Positions 53,104 to 62,216 of a DNA stretch of 64,000 bases are shown one piece after another (the stretch's first letter is position 1; each line of letters opens with the position of its first letter). The notes beneath the pieces were generated by a model. It was not told the DNA's origin and searched no databases. It worked only from the letters and a program-made list of their open reading frames with translations. This stretch comes from Bradyrhizobium sp. AZCC 1693 (GTDB taxonomy: Bacteria > Pseudomonadota > Alphaproteobacteria > Rhizobiales > Xanthobacteraceae). A program made the translations under genes and the position numbers. The stretch is from positions 6,137,001 through 6,201,000 of the forward strand of contig NZ_JAZHSD010000001.1 in the NCBI RefSeq assembly GCF_036924745.1, given 5' to 3'.

Positions 53104-53158
53104 GAGGTGCTCGCTCGCAATGACGTTGAGAGAGCAGGATATGACGATCAGGCCTTCC

Positions 53159-53557
53159 CTACGCCGGTAAATACCCCCTGATCGCTGGCATGAAGAAGAT
53201 CGCGACGTTGATCCCAAACCCGATGCTCCAGAGAATCGAGCGCAGCGTCGGGCGGTTGCCGAGATAGGTGAAGACATAGGCGATCCGCACGATCAGGAAG
53301 AGCACCGCGAGCTCGTCGATCAGGTGCTGCGGCGCAGTGCGGAATTCCGCCAGCAGCACGGCGACCGCAAAGAACGGAAACGCCTCGATGCCGTTCTGAT
53401 GGGCGCCGAGCGCGCGGGCACGGATCGCGTCCTCGTAGAATGCGGGATCGCGTGGTCTGGCATTGTCGAAATGGCGATGCCCGGCCCATTTGACCGAGGC
53501 GATCGTCAGCAAATAGAGCATCAGCGTCCCGAAAACGCACCATTCGGCGATCGTCAT
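53159..53557 (-). CDS. MAPEG-family membrane protein
   Basis: A 132-residue protein from ATG 53557 behind GGAGGAACC. Four hydrophobic segments and the motif RARALGAHQNGIEAFPFFAVAVLLAE, with RIAYVFTYLGNRPTLRS, match bacterial MAPEG proteins (membrane-associated proteins in eicosanoid and glutathione metabolism). The bacterial function is mostly unknown. It is divergent from ferrochelatase. Confidence 0.9.
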   Translation of the reverse strand: MTIAEWCVFGTLMLYLLTIASVKWAGHRHFDNARPRDPAFYEDAIRARALGAHQNGIEAFPFFAVAVLLAEFRTAPQHLIDELAVLFLIVRIAYVFTYLGNRPTLRSILWSIGFGINVAIFFMPAIRGYLPA

Positions 53558-53646
53558 GGTTCCTCCCGCCCGGAGCAATCTGTGAAGCCTATCGAACCGG
53601 CCATTATCTTGACAAGGATGGTGCAACGCGCGAAGCCATCGAAATC

Positions 53647-54684
53647 ATGATGGCGGTCGTCCCCATTGGAAATGCGAAACCGGCGCCGGCGGCCCAGCCG
53701 CAGCGCGTCGGCGTGTTGCTGGTCAATCTCGGCACCCCCGATACGGCCGATGCCGCGGGCGTACGGGTCTACCTGAAGGAATTCCTCTCCGATCCGCGCG
53801 TGATCGAGGACCAGGGCCTCGTATGGAAGCTGATCCTCAACGGCATCATTTTGCGCGTGCGTCCCGGCCGCAAGGCACGCGACTACCGGAAGATCTGGAA
53901 CACTGAGAGAGACGAATCCCCGCTCAAGACGATTACGCGCGCGCAGGCCGAGAAGCTCGCCGAGGCGATTTCAGATCACGACCACGTCGTGGTCGACTGG
54001 GCGATGCGCTACGGCAACCCGTCGATCCGCTCGCGCATCGATGCACTGGCTGCGCAAGGCTGCGATCGCCTGCTGGTGGTGCCGCTCTATCCGCAATATT
54101 CCGCGGCGACATCGGCGACTGTCTGCGACGAGGTGTTTCGCGCGCTCGCCGACATGCGCGCGCAGCCGACGCTGCGGGTGAGCCCGCCTTACTACGACGA
54201 TCCCGATTATATCGAGGCGCTCGCCGTCTCGATCAATGCGCATCTCGCGGCCTTGCCGTTTCAGCCCGAGCTGATCGTGGCGTCGTTTCACGGCATGCCG
54301 CAGAAATATGTCGACAAGGGCGATCCCTATTACGCCCAGTGCGTTGCAACAACCGAAAGCTTGCGCAAGCGCATGGGCCTTGATGCCTCCAAACTGATCC
54401 TTACATTTCAGTCGCGCTTCGGCTTCGACGAGTGGCTGCAGCCCTATACGGACAAGACCATCCAAAAGCTTGCGAAAGATGGTGTGAAACGTATTGCCAT
54501 CGTGACCCCCGGCTTCTCCGCCGATTGCCTGGAGACGCTGGAGGAGATCGCGCAGGAAAACGCCGAAATCTTCAAGCACAATGGCGGCGAGCAATTTTCC
54601 GCCATCCCCTGCCTCAACGACAGCGATCCCGGCATGGACGTCATCCGCCAGCTCGTTTTGCGCGAGCTTCAAGGCTGGATTTAA
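53647..54684 (+). CDS. hemH: Ferrochelatase
   Basis: A 345-residue enzyme of usual length that inserts ferrous iron into protoporphyrin IX, the last step of protohaem synthesis. VGVLLVNLGTPDTADAAGV at the start, the catalytic histidine in IVASFHGMPQKYVDKGDPY and TFQSRFGFDEWLQPYTD are conserved. The first two codons are ATG ATG. It stands alone between MAPEG and the SPFH gene. Confidence 0.97.
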   Translation: MMAVVPIGNAKPAPAAQPQRVGVLLVNLGTPDTADAAGVRVYLKEFLSDPRVIEDQGLVWKLILNGIILRVRPGRKARDYRKIWNTERDESPLKTITRAQAEKLAEAISDHDHVVVDWAMRYGNPSIRSRIDALAAQGCDRLLVVPLYPQYSAATSATVCDEVFRALADMRAQPTLRVSPPYYDDPDYIEALAVSINAHLAALPFQPELIVASFHGMPQKYVDKGDPYYAQCVATTESLRKRMGLDASKLILTFQSRFGFDEWLQPYTDKTIQKLAKDGVKRIAIVTPGFSADCLETLEEIAQENAEIFKHNGGEQFSAIPCLNDSDPGMDVIRQLVLRELQGWI

Positions 54685-54862
54685 CCACCCTGCAGAACAA
54701 GGCGGCCATCCGGATCGAATTCATCTGGTGGCCGCCAAACAATTCCCCAGCTATATAACCATAACTTGAGAACGGCCGGCTGAACCGGCGCCGCGGCGTT
54801 ACTGACTCATATTGAGAGACCGCGTCCGGCAACGCTCACCCTTGCCGGCTTTGGAGGACTTT

Positions 54863-55861
54863 ATGACTGGTTTCGACATCTTCGCGATCGCGTTTGTTCT
54901 GCTCGTCATTGTCACGCTGTTCGCGGGCGTCAAGACGGTGCCGCAGGGCTATGACTGGACCATTGAGCGATTCGGCAAATACACCCGCACGCTCGCGCCG
55001 GGGTTGAACCTCATCATTCCCTATTTCGACCGCGTCGGCCGCAAGATGAACATGATGGAGCAGGTGATCAGCATTCCCGAGCAGGAGGTGATCACCAAGG
55101 ACAACGCCACCGTGACGGTGGACGGCGTCGCCTTCTATCAGGTGTTCGATGCCGCCAAGGCGAGTTACGAAGTGTCCAATCTCGATCAGGCGATCATCGT
55201 GCTGACCATGACCAATATCCGTTCGGTGATGGGCGCGATGGACCTCGACCAGGTGCTGTCGCATCGCGACGAGATCAACGAGCGCCTGTTGCGCGTGGTC
55301 GACGCCGCGGTGTCGCCGTGGGGGCTGAAGGTCAACCGCATCGAGATCAAGGACATCGTGCCGCCGGCCGATCTGGTCGAGGCGATGGGCCGGCAGATGA
55401 AGGCCGAGCGCGTCAAGCGCGCCGACATTCTGCAGGCCGAGGGCCAGCGCCAGTCGGAAATCCTGCGCGCGGAAGGCGCCAAGCAGGGCCAGATCCTGCA
55501 GGCCGAAGGTCGCAAGGAGGCTGCGTTCCGCGACGCCGAAGCGCGCGAGCGCTCCGCCGAAGCCGAGGCCAAGGCGACGCAGATGGTCTCCGAGGCCATC
55601 GCCAAGGGCGACGTCGCCGCGCTGAACTATTTTATCGCCGACAAATACATCAAGGCGTTCGGACAGCTTGCGGATTCGCCGAACCAGAAGCTCGTCATGC
55701 TGCCGATCGAAGCGATGAGCATTTTGGGATCGCTTGCCGGCATCGGCGAGATCGCCAAGGCGACCTTCGGCGAAAGCGCAGCCTCCGCGGCTGCTGCCGC
55801 ACGCCGGACGTCCTCGGTGCCGAACACCGGCCCGACGCCGCCGGTCGCGCCGCAACGGTGA
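54863..55861 (+). CDS. SPFH/Band 7 protein (QmcA/stomatin-like)
   Basis: A 332-residue protein from ATG 54863 behind GGAGGA. An N-terminal membrane helix (about 5-24) is followed by the Band 7 domain (KTVPQGYDWTIERFGKYTRT) and a long Ala/Glu/Gln-rich coiled coil (about 195-250) with ADILQAEGQRQSEILRAEG. The C-terminal tail is Ala/Pro/Thr rich. NfeD, its standard partner, follows 44 bp downstream. The pair probably organises inner-membrane microdomains and works with membrane proteases. Confidence 0.93.
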   Translation: MTGFDIFAIAFVLLVIVTLFAGVKTVPQGYDWTIERFGKYTRTLAPGLNLIIPYFDRVGRKMNMMEQVISIPEQEVITKDNATVTVDGVAFYQVFDAAKASYEVSNLDQAIIVLTMTNIRSVMGAMDLDQVLSHRDEINERLLRVVDAAVSPWGLKVNRIEIKDIVPPADLVEAMGRQMKAERVKRADILQAEGQRQSEILRAEGAKQGQILQAEGRKEAAFRDAEARERSAEAEAKATQMVSEAIAKGDVAALNYFIADKYIKAFGQLADSPNQKLVMLPIEAMSILGSLAGIGEIAKATFGESAASAAAAARRTSSVPNTGPTPPVAPQR

Positions 55862-55905
55862 GGTTCGATGCGGAAGTTCATTCTCGCTGATTAGAGGTTC
55901 GTGTC

Positions 55906-56352
55906 ATGGCCGAGATGTTTTCCACCCTGGGCACCTGGAACTGGCTGATCTTCGGCTTCCTCCTGATGGCGCTGGAGCTCTTGGCGCCGGGTGTCTTCAT
56001 GTTCTGGCTCGGGCTCGCGGCCCTATTGGTCGGGCTGTTGTCGTTTGCGATCAACCCGTCCTGGCAGACGCAGCTCCTGATGTTTGCGATGTTCGCGGTC
56101 GCCGCCGTGCCGGCGTGGCGGCACTTTGCGCGCAGCGAGGGTAGCCGCAGCCAAAGCAACCCGTTTCTCAACAAGCGGACCGAGGCGCTGATCGGCCGGG
56201 AATTCACCCTGGAAAAGCCGATCGTCGACGGGACGGGCACGGTGCGGATCGACGACACGATCTGGCGCGTCGCCGGCCCCGACGCACCGGCCGGCAGCCG
56301 CGTCAAGGTGGTGCAGGTCGATGGCGCGAGCCTGACGGTGGCGGCGGCTTAG
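55906..56352 (+). CDS. NfeD-family membrane protein
   Basis: A 148-residue protein. Hydrophobic segments occupy residues 10-75, and the soluble NfeD OB-fold follows (LIGREFTLEKPIVDGTGTV, IDDTIWRVAGPDAPAGSRVK). This is the short NfeD1b-like form without the protease domain. Located after the SPFH gene on the same strand, and no independent terminator lies between them. Confidence 0.92.
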   Translation: MAEMFSTLGTWNWLIFGFLLMALELLAPGVFMFWLGLAALLVGLLSFAINPSWQTQLLMFAMFAVAAVPAWRHFARSEGSRSQSNPFLNKRTEALIGREFTLEKPIVDGTGTVRIDDTIWRVAGPDAPAGSRVKVVQVDGASLTVAAA

Positions 56353-56369
56353 CTCAAGGCTTCTCTTTT

Positions 56370-56421
56370 TTGACGCGTTTTCTTCACGCGAACCGGTATC
56401 CACTTCGCTCGAAAACGCTAT
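56370..56421. repeat. Dispersed intergenic repeat, family S, copy S2
   Basis: TTGACGCGTTTTCTTCACGC, GAACCGGTATCCACTTCGCT and GAAAACGCT are the inverse of copy S1 at 42364-42422. Its end supplies the stop codon of the HxlR regulator gene. Confidence 0.7.
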
Positions 56422-56756
56422 GCCCCGCGCTTGCTCCAACGCTCGGCGAAGTGATGCAGTGGCAGGACGCTTTCCATCAGCTCCCTGCCCAGCGGCGTCA
56501 GGCGGTAACCGTCGCCGGCCAGGAGTTCGACGAGGCCGGCGTCGCGCAGCTCCGACAGCCGGGCCTGCATCACCGTCGGCGAGGCGTCGTCGCAGGCGGT
56601 GCGGAGCGCGCGCGAGGTCAGCGGGCCATCGCGCAGCTCCCAGACGATCCGCAAGGCCCAGCGCCGCCCCAGCAGATCGAGCAGGGCCATGACCGGCCGG
56701 CCCGTTCTGGAGCCGCGAACGGCAGTTTTCCTGGTGACGGCGGCCGGTTTCGGCAT
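56418..56756 (-). CDS. HxlR-family winged-helix transcriptional regulator
   Basis: A 112-residue regulator. The HxlR pattern is clear: LLGRRWALRIVWELRDGPLT, then SPTVMQARLSELRDAGLVEL and YRLTPLGRELMESVLPL. The usual N-terminal cysteine of redox-sensing members is absent; the only cysteine lies in the RTACDDASP region, so cysteine-based sensing is not obvious. It is divergent from the AhpD-like gene across two tandem dyads that should be its operators. Confidence 0.9.
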   Translation of the reverse strand: MPKPAAVTRKTAVRGSRTGRPVMALLDLLGRRWALRIVWELRDGPLTSRALRTACDDASPTVMQARLSELRDAGLVELLAGDGYRLTPLGRELMESVLPLHHFAERWSKRGA

Positions 56757-56776
56757 CGAAAGTCCTCTTGCATGTC

Positions 56777-56815
56777 GCTACAGATAATGTAGCGTGCTGC
56801 TACGTTATTGGTAGC
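56777..56815. promoter_or_regulatory. Two tandem dyads, probable HxlR operators
   Basis: GCTAC-AGATAAT-GTAGC (56777-56793) and GCTAC-GTTATTG-GTAGC (56799-56815) have identical arms and 7-base spacers. Their centres are 22 bp apart, two helical turns. They fill the 73-bp divergent gap: 20 bases before the HxlR start and 14 before the AhpD-like start, so they could control both genes. Confidence 0.72.
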
Positions 56816-56829
56816 ACGGGGGCCCGCCG

Positions 56830-57381
56830 ATGTCCCAGACCACGCCGCGGATCGCGCCATTGCAGCCGCCTTATGCACCTGACATTGCCGGGCAGTTCGA
56901 TCGCATCATGCGCGGTGCGCCGCCGCTGGTGCTGTTTCGCGTCATGGCGGGCAATGCCCGCGCCTGGGAGAAATTCCGCGCCGGCAACCTCTTGGATCGC
57001 GGGCCGCTGTCGTTGCGCGAGCGCGAGATCGCCATAGACCGCACCTGCGCGCGAACGGGATGCGAGTACGAATGGGGCGTGCATGTCACGACGTTCGCCG
57101 AGGCCGCAAAATTGACCGATGAACAGGTCCGCGCCACCGTGCGCGGCGCCGCCACCGAGGCCTGCTGGTCGGAAGCCGAGCAGGCGCTGATCGCCGCCGT
57201 CGACGCGCTGCACGAGCGGGCGACGCTGAGCGAAACCGAATTCGCTGACCTGTCGGCGCATCATGACGAGGCGAAGATCTTCGAGATCATCCTGCTGTGC
57301 GGATTCTACCGCACCGTATCGTATCTCGCGAACGGACTGGCGCTACCGCTGGAAGGGAAGGCGGCGAGATTTCCGCGATAA
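56830..57381 (+). CDS. Carboxymuconolactone decarboxylase/AhpD-like family protein
   Basis: A 183-residue helical protein. REREIAIDRTCARTGCEYEWGVHV is the family core, but the second cysteine of AhpD's CxxC is replaced (CARTGCEYEWG gives C-x4-C with a downstream histidine), so peroxidase-type redox chemistry is not assured. Relatives of this longer type are often induced by electrophiles or aromatics. It is divergent from an HxlR regulator and probably its target. Confidence 0.87.
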   Translation: MSQTTPRIAPLQPPYAPDIAGQFDRIMRGAPPLVLFRVMAGNARAWEKFRAGNLLDRGPLSLREREIAIDRTCARTGCEYEWGVHVTTFAEAAKLTDEQVRATVRGAATEACWSEAEQALIAAVDALHERATLSETEFADLSAHHDEAKIFEIILLCGFYRTVSYLANGLALPLEGKAARFPR

Positions 57382-57383
57382 GC

Positions 57384-57503
57384 GTCATTCCGGGGCGATG
57401 CGCAGCATCGAACTACGGTGCGCAATTGCGCACCTGAGAATCTCGAGGTTCTCAGATGTGCAATTGCACATCATAGTTCACGCTTCGCGTGCCCCGGAAC
57501 GAC
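57384..57503. repeat. Dispersed palindromic intergenic repeat, copy R4
   Basis: Begins GTCATTCCGGGGCG and ends GCCCCGGAACGAC. It contains two internal dyads, GGTGCGCAATTGCGCACC (57417-57434) and GATGTGCAATTGCACATC (57455-57472). It separates the converging AhpD-like and kdsD genes. Confidence 0.75.
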
Positions 57504-57509
57504 AGGATC

Positions 57510-58523
57510 CTACGCCACGCCCGCGCGCAAAAAATCGTGCAGATGCACGATGCCGACCGGCTTGCCGGCATCGGTGACGATCAGCGTCGTGATCTTGGAG
57601 GAGTTGAGGATCTCCAGCGCCTCGCCGGCCAGCACGTCGCGGTCGATCGTCTTCGGATTTTTCGTCATCACCTCGTCGACGGTGGCCGCCATCAGATCAG
57701 GCCCCATGTGGCGGCGCAAATCGCCGTCGGTGACGATGCCGACGATATACCCGCGTGCGTCGACGATGCCGACGCAGCCAAAGCCCTTCGAGGTCATCTC
57801 GACCAGCGCGTCGGACATTTTGGTGCCCAGCGGCTTCAGCGGCACGGCGTCGCCCGCGTGCATGAGATCGCGGGTATATTTCAGCATCGCACCCAGCTTG
57901 CCGCCGGGATGCAGCACGCTGAAATCGATGGACGTAAATCCGCGGCCTTCCAGCAGCGCGATCGCCAAGGCATCGCCGAGCGCCAGCATCATCAGCGAGG
58001 AGGTGGTGGGCGCGAGGTTGTGCGGGCAGGCCTCGCGCGCCTTCGGCAGCGTCAGCGCGATATCGGCCGCCTTGCTGAGCGAGGATTCCCGCTCCGCCGT
58101 CATCGCGATCACGGCAATCCGGAACCGCGCGGCGTAGCTAATCAGGTTTTTCATCTCCGGCTGCTCGCCGGACCAGGACAGCGCCAGGATGACATCGTCG
58201 GCCGTGATCATGCCGAGGTCGCCATGGCTGGCTTCGGCGGCATGGACGAAGAACGCCGGCGTGCCGGTGGAGGCAAAGGTCGCGGCGATCTTGCGGCCGA
58301 TATGGCCTGACTTGCCGAGCCCGGTGACGATCAGCCGTCCCTTGGCGTTGCGGATCAGGTCAGTGGCGGCGACAAACGGCGCCCGAAGGTCGGATTGCAG
58401 CGCCGCTGACAGCGCGGCGATCCCGCCGCCTTCCGCATCGAGTGTGCGCAGGGCCGACTGAACGGCGGCGTCAGCGGTTTCGGTGCCGGATGATTCTGCC
58501 ATCAGCGGTTTCGGATTGGCCAT
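57510..58523 (-). CDS. kdsD: Arabinose-5-phosphate isomerase (KpsF/GutQ/KdsD family)
   Basis: A 337-residue enzyme from ATG 58523. A SIS isomerase domain (VTGLGKSGHIGRKIAATFAS, FVHAAEASHGDLGMI, LSWSGEQPEMKNLI) is followed by two CBS domains (about 205-330) with VPLKPLGTKMSDALVEMTSKG and MTKNPKTIDRDVLAGEALEIL. It interconverts ribulose-5-phosphate and arabinose-5-phosphate, the first step towards Kdo for lipopolysaccharide. A longer frame upstream is unlikely to be coding. The neighbouring outer-membrane protein gene is divergent. Confidence 0.94.
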   Translation of the reverse strand: MANPKPLMAESSGTETADAAVQSALRTLDAEGGGIAALSAALQSDLRAPFVAATDLIRNAKGRLIVTGLGKSGHIGRKIAATFASTGTPAFFVHAAEASHGDLGMITADDVILALSWSGEQPEMKNLISYAARFRIAVIAMTAERESSLSKAADIALTLPKAREACPHNLAPTTSSLMMLALGDALAIALLEGRGFTSIDFSVLHPGGKLGAMLKYTRDLMHAGDAVPLKPLGTKMSDALVEMTSKGFGCVGIVDARGYIVGIVTDGDLRRHMGPDLMAATVDEVMTKNPKTIDRDVLAGEALEILNSSKITTLIVTDAGKPVGIVHLHDFLRAGVA

Positions 58524-58716
58524 GTCTGTCCCAGGGGAGGAGGGCGCTTCGCCCCCAAACCCGTCCATAGCATGGCCTGCCCGGCGATGCGACGTGCGCG
58601 GTACGGCTCTCAACGGCTCATTAACCATAATTGTTTTAACTCCATTAACGACGTGCTCTCGCGAGCGCTCGGTGCGTACCGTTCAAATATCTGTTTTTGT
58701 TGGAGTATTTCTTGTC

Positions 58717-60429
58717 GTGAGGGCGGGGCCAGTAACCGGCCGGAACAGCCGCGCGCGCGCCTTTCGCGCAGCCTTGCCGTGCCTTGCGCTGATCGCCTTG
58801 ATGGGAACCGCAGCGCAGGCGCAAACCGTCACGCCGGACCTGTTCAGCTCGAGGCGCACCAGCCAGACGACGCCGGCGGATTCGCCACTGCGCCGGACCG
58901 CGGCGGAAGTGAACGATCCGCTCAATAGTCCGAAGCTGCAGGACAACGACAAGGACAAGCCCGCGCCGTCGCGGATCGGACAGATTCCGAAATACGGTCT
59001 GCCGGCCGCGAGCGGCGCCGCCGATTCCGGCTACGACTCGCTCAACCGCAAGCGCAAGAAGCCGAAATACTATCCGGGGCAGGCCCGACCGAAGCCGCCG
59101 GTCGGTCCTGGCAGTCCGCCGCCGCCGATTGCGTCGAACACGCGGCTGCGGCTTTCGATTCCGCCGTCGGAGTCGGCGCACAAAACGCCAATCCCGCCCG
59201 CCATGGCCGGTACGGTCGTCGGACAGCCGCCGCGCAAGCGCCTCAGGATCGATGACGATCCGTTCGGTGCCGTCGGCGATTACGCTGGCAGTTTCCTGAT
59301 CAAGTCAGCGGTCGAATTCTCCGGTGGCTACGACACCAATCCCGGCCGGCTCGCCGTCGCACAAGCCAGGCCGTTCTACGTGATCGCACCGGAATTCGTC
59401 GCGTTCTCCGACTGGGAACGTCACGCGCTGGTGGCCGATCTGCGCGGCTCCTTCACCGGCTACACCAGCAACCTCACGCCGAACGCGGACGGTACGCCGC
59501 TGTCGGCGCCGCTCGATATCGATCGGCCGAGCTTCATCGGCCATGTCGACGGCCGGCTCGATGTCAGCCGCGACACCAGGCTCACTGGGCAAGGGCGGTT
59601 GTTTGTCTCGACCGACAATCCCGGCAGCCCGAACGTGCAGGCGGGCCTCGCCAGATATCCGATCTACACCACGGTAGGCGGTACCTTAGGCGTCGATCAG
59701 AACTTTAACCGGCTGCAGGTTTCCGCCGGCGCCGCCGTCGACCGCACCGACTACACCAACTCAAAGCTCACCGACGGGACGTCCAGCACCAACGACGACC
59801 GCAACTTCAGCCAGTACGGCGGCGTCGGCCGCGTCAGCTATGATCTGAGGCCCGGCCTGAAGCCGTTTGTGGAAGTGCAGGGCGACAGCCGCGTGCATGA
59901 CCTCAGGCTCGACCGCAACGGTTTTGCGCGCGACTCCAACGGCGGCTATGTCAAGGGCGGCACCAGTTTCGAATTCTCGCGGCTGTTGACCGGCGAAATC
60001 GGCGTCGGCTACGCCGCGCGCGACTATGCCGATCCGAGGCTCGATCGCCTGGAAGGCCTGCTGGTCTCGTCCTCGCTGGTCTGGACCGCGACGCCGCTGA
60101 CGACGGCAAAGTTCTATTCCGACACCACGATCACGGAGACCACGCTGCCCGGCACGTCCGGCGTGCTGACGCACATCTACACCGTCGAAGTCGATCACGA
60201 CTTCCGCCGCTGGCTGACCGCGATCGGCAAATTCACCTGGGGGGACCTCGACTATCAGGGCAATCCCAGGCGCGACAAGATCTACACGCTGTCGGGCGAG
60301 GCGATCTACAAGATGAACCGCAACGTCTGGCTCAGAGGCACGCTGCGGCGGGACTGGCTGGATTCGAACTTGCCGGGGAACAGCACGGCGTCGACGGTGG
60401 CGATGCTGGGCGTGAGGCTGCAGCATTAG
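58717..60429 (+). CDS. Outer-membrane beta-barrel protein
   Basis: A 570-residue protein taken from GTG 58717, about 11 bases after GGAG; GTG 58672 is an alternative. A signal peptide is visible (ARAFRAALPCLALIALMGTA, cleavage near AQAQT). A Pro/Arg-rich periplasmic part (to about residue 190) leads into roughly 360 residues of alternating beta strands rich in Tyr, Asp and Thr, ending VAMLGVRLQH. This matches the putative barrel family found near polysaccharide genes in bradyrhizobia. The function is unknown. Confidence 0.78.
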   Translation: MRAGPVTGRNSRARAFRAALPCLALIALMGTAAQAQTVTPDLFSSRRTSQTTPADSPLRRTAAEVNDPLNSPKLQDNDKDKPAPSRIGQIPKYGLPAASGAADSGYDSLNRKRKKPKYYPGQARPKPPVGPGSPPPPIASNTRLRLSIPPSESAHKTPIPPAMAGTVVGQPPRKRLRIDDDPFGAVGDYAGSFLIKSAVEFSGGYDTNPGRLAVAQARPFYVIAPEFVAFSDWERHALVADLRGSFTGYTSNLTPNADGTPLSAPLDIDRPSFIGHVDGRLDVSRDTRLTGQGRLFVSTDNPGSPNVQAGLARYPIYTTVGGTLGVDQNFNRLQVSAGAAVDRTDYTNSKLTDGTSSTNDDRNFSQYGGVGRVSYDLRPGLKPFVEVQGDSRVHDLRLDRNGFARDSNGGYVKGGTSFEFSRLLTGEIGVGYAARDYADPRLDRLEGLLVSSSLVWTATPLTTAKFYSDTTITETTLPGTSGVLTHIYTVEVDHDFRRWLTAIGKFTWGDLDYQGNPRRDKIYTLSGEAIYKMNRNVWLRGTLRRDWLDSNLPGNSTASTVAMLGVRLQH

Positions 60430-60450
60430 GACTGTGCTCGCGCCTCACCC

Positions 60451-60569
60451 GTCATGCCCCGCGCAGGCGGGGCATCCAGTACGCCGCGGCTTATCCGAAT
60501 CTCACAGGAGTCTCTGGAATACTGGATCACCCGCCCCAGTGCGCAATTGCGCACAAGGCGGGTGATGAC
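60451..60569. repeat. Dispersed palindromic intergenic repeat, copy R5
   Basis: Begins GTCATGCCCCGCGCAGGCGG and ends GCGGGTGATGAC. It contains GGAATACTGGATCA and the dyad TGCGCAATTGCGCA (60540-60553). It lies between the converging barrel and gltD genes. Confidence 0.75.
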
Positions 60570-60610
60570 GGCGTGAGCGGTGCTGAGATCGCTTTCGATG
60601 AGCTAGCCGC

Positions 60611-62068
60611 CTACCTCGGCAGCGTCGTCGTCCCCATCAGATACTGATCGATCGCCCGCGCGCACAAACGTCCCTCGCGGATTGCCCAGACCACCAGCGA
60701 TTGCCCGCGGCGCATGTCGCCGGCGGAGAAAACGTTGGGCAGCGAGGTCTTGTAGTCGTGTGTGTTGGCGCGGACATTGCCGCGCTGGTCGAGATCGACG
60801 CCAAGGCTCTTCAGCATGCCTTCGTGCACCGGATGCACGAAGCCCATGGCGAGCAGCACGAGCTGTGCCTCAAGTTCGAATTCGGTGCCGGCGATCGGCT
60901 TGAACTTGTCGTCGACCTGCACGCAATGCAGCTTCTGCACCTTGCCGTTCTCGCCGGAGAACTTTTGCGTCAGCACCGCGTATTCGCGCTTGGCGCCTTC
61001 GGCCTGGCTCGAAGAGGTCCGCATCTTCAAGGGCCAGTTCGGCCAGGTCACGCCCTTGTTTTCGTGTTCGGGCGGCGCCGGCATGATTTCGAGCTGGGTG
61101 ACGGATTTAGCGCCCTGCCGGAATGAAGTGCCGATGCAGTCCGAACCGGTATCGCCGCCGCCGATCACGACGACATGCTTGCCTTCGGCGAGAATGTCCC
61201 TGGCATCGCCGAGCGGCTCGGCGGAGACGCGGCGGTTCTGCTGCGGCAGGAAATCCATCGCAAAGTGGATGCCGTCGAGGTCGCGGCCGGGGATCGGCAG
61301 ATCGCGGCCGGCTTCGGCGCCGCCGGTTAGCGCCACTGCGTCATACTGGTTGAGCAGTTCGCGTGGATCGATCGCGCCTTGCGAGGTACCGCCGACATGG
61401 ACGCCATAATGGAACGTCACGCCCTCGGCTTCCATCTGCGCCACGCGGCGGTCGATGATGTGCTTTTCCATCTTGAAGTCGGGAATGCCGTAGCGAAGCA
61501 ACCCGCCTGCCTTGGCGAATTTTTCGTAGACATGCACGTCATGGCCGGCGCGCGCGAGCTGTTGCGCGGCCGCAAGGCCCGCAGGCCCGGAGCCGATGAC
61601 CGCTACCTTCTTGCCGGTCCTGGCCGGTGCGATCTCGGGCTTCAGCCAGCCATTGTCCCAGGCGCGGTCCACGATGGCGCATTCGATGGTCTTGATGGTG
61701 ACCGGGTTGTCGTCGATGTTGAGCGTGCAGGACGCCTCGCACGGGGCGGGGCAGATGCGGCCGGTGAACTCGGGGAAATTGTTGGTCGAGTGCAGGTTGC
61801 GCGAGGCTTCTTCCCAATTGCCCTGATAGACGAGGTCGTTGAAATCGGGGATCTGGTTGTTGACCGGGCAGCCCGGCGTGCCCGGCGCCACCGAGCCGGT
61901 GCCGTGGCAATAGGGAATGCCGCAATTCATGCAGCGCGCGGCCTGGTCGCGGGTGTCCTTCTCGCTCAGCGGAATGACGAATTCGCGATAATGCTTCAAG
62001 CGCTCGGCGACCGGCGTGTACTTGCGTTCGTTCCGGTCGATCTCGAGAAAACCTGTGATCTTGCCCAT
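60611..62068 (-). CDS. gltD: Glutamate synthase [NADPH] small chain
   Basis: A 485-residue subunit from ATG 62068 ([17 protein letters not shown]). The N-terminal 4Fe-4S cysteines are visible in [18 protein letters not shown] and [12 protein letters not shown]. The FAD and NADPH folds follow ([20 protein letters not shown] and [13 protein letters not shown]). It feeds electrons to the large chain, which makes glutamate from glutamine and 2-oxoglutarate. It is downstream of gltB on the same strand, separated by repeat R6. Confidence 0.96.
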   Translation of the reverse strand: MGKITGFLEIDRNERKYTPVAERLKHYREFVIPLSEKDTRDQAARCMNCGIPYCHGTGSVAPGTPGCPVNNQIPDFNDLVYQGNWEEASRNLHSTNNFPEFTGRICPAPCEASCTLNIDDNPVTIKTIECAIVDRAWDNGWLKPEIAPARTGKKVAVIGSGPAGLAAAQQLARAGHDVHVYEKFAKAGGLLRYGIPDFKMEKHIIDRRVAQMEAEGVTFHYGVHVGGTSQGAIDPRELLNQYDAVALTGGAEAGRDLPIPGRDLDGIHFAMDFLPQQNRRVSAEPLGDARDILAEGKHVVVIGGGDTGSDCIGTSFRQGAKSVTQLEIMPAPPEHENKGVTWPNWPLKMRTSSSQAEGAKREYAVLTQKFSGENGKVQKLHCVQVDDKFKPIAGTEFELEAQLVLLAMGFVHPVHEGMLKSLGVDLDQRGNVRANTHDYKTSLPNVFSAGDMRRGQSLVVWAIREGRLCARAIDQYLMGTTTLPR

Positions 62069-62113
62069 TAAACCTGATGCCCCTGCATCTCTTGTTCGCA
62101 TCTATGTGTTTCC

Positions 62114-62204
62114 GTCACCCTCCGACATTGCGAGGAGCGTGAGCCGCGAAGCAATCCATGGTCGGCTTGTGGCGCTATGGATTGCTCGCGGCGCTCGCAA
62201 TGAC
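62114..62204. repeat. Dispersed palindromic intergenic repeat, copy R6, between gltB and gltD
   Basis: CATTGCGAGGAGCGTGAGCC and GCGGCGCTCGCAATG are near-inverse ends, and AAGCAATCCAT pairs with ATGGATTGCT inside. It would form a long hairpin in the gltB-gltD message and may affect relative expression of the two subunits. Confidence 0.75.
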
Positions 62205-62216
62205 GGGCTCGTGCAG

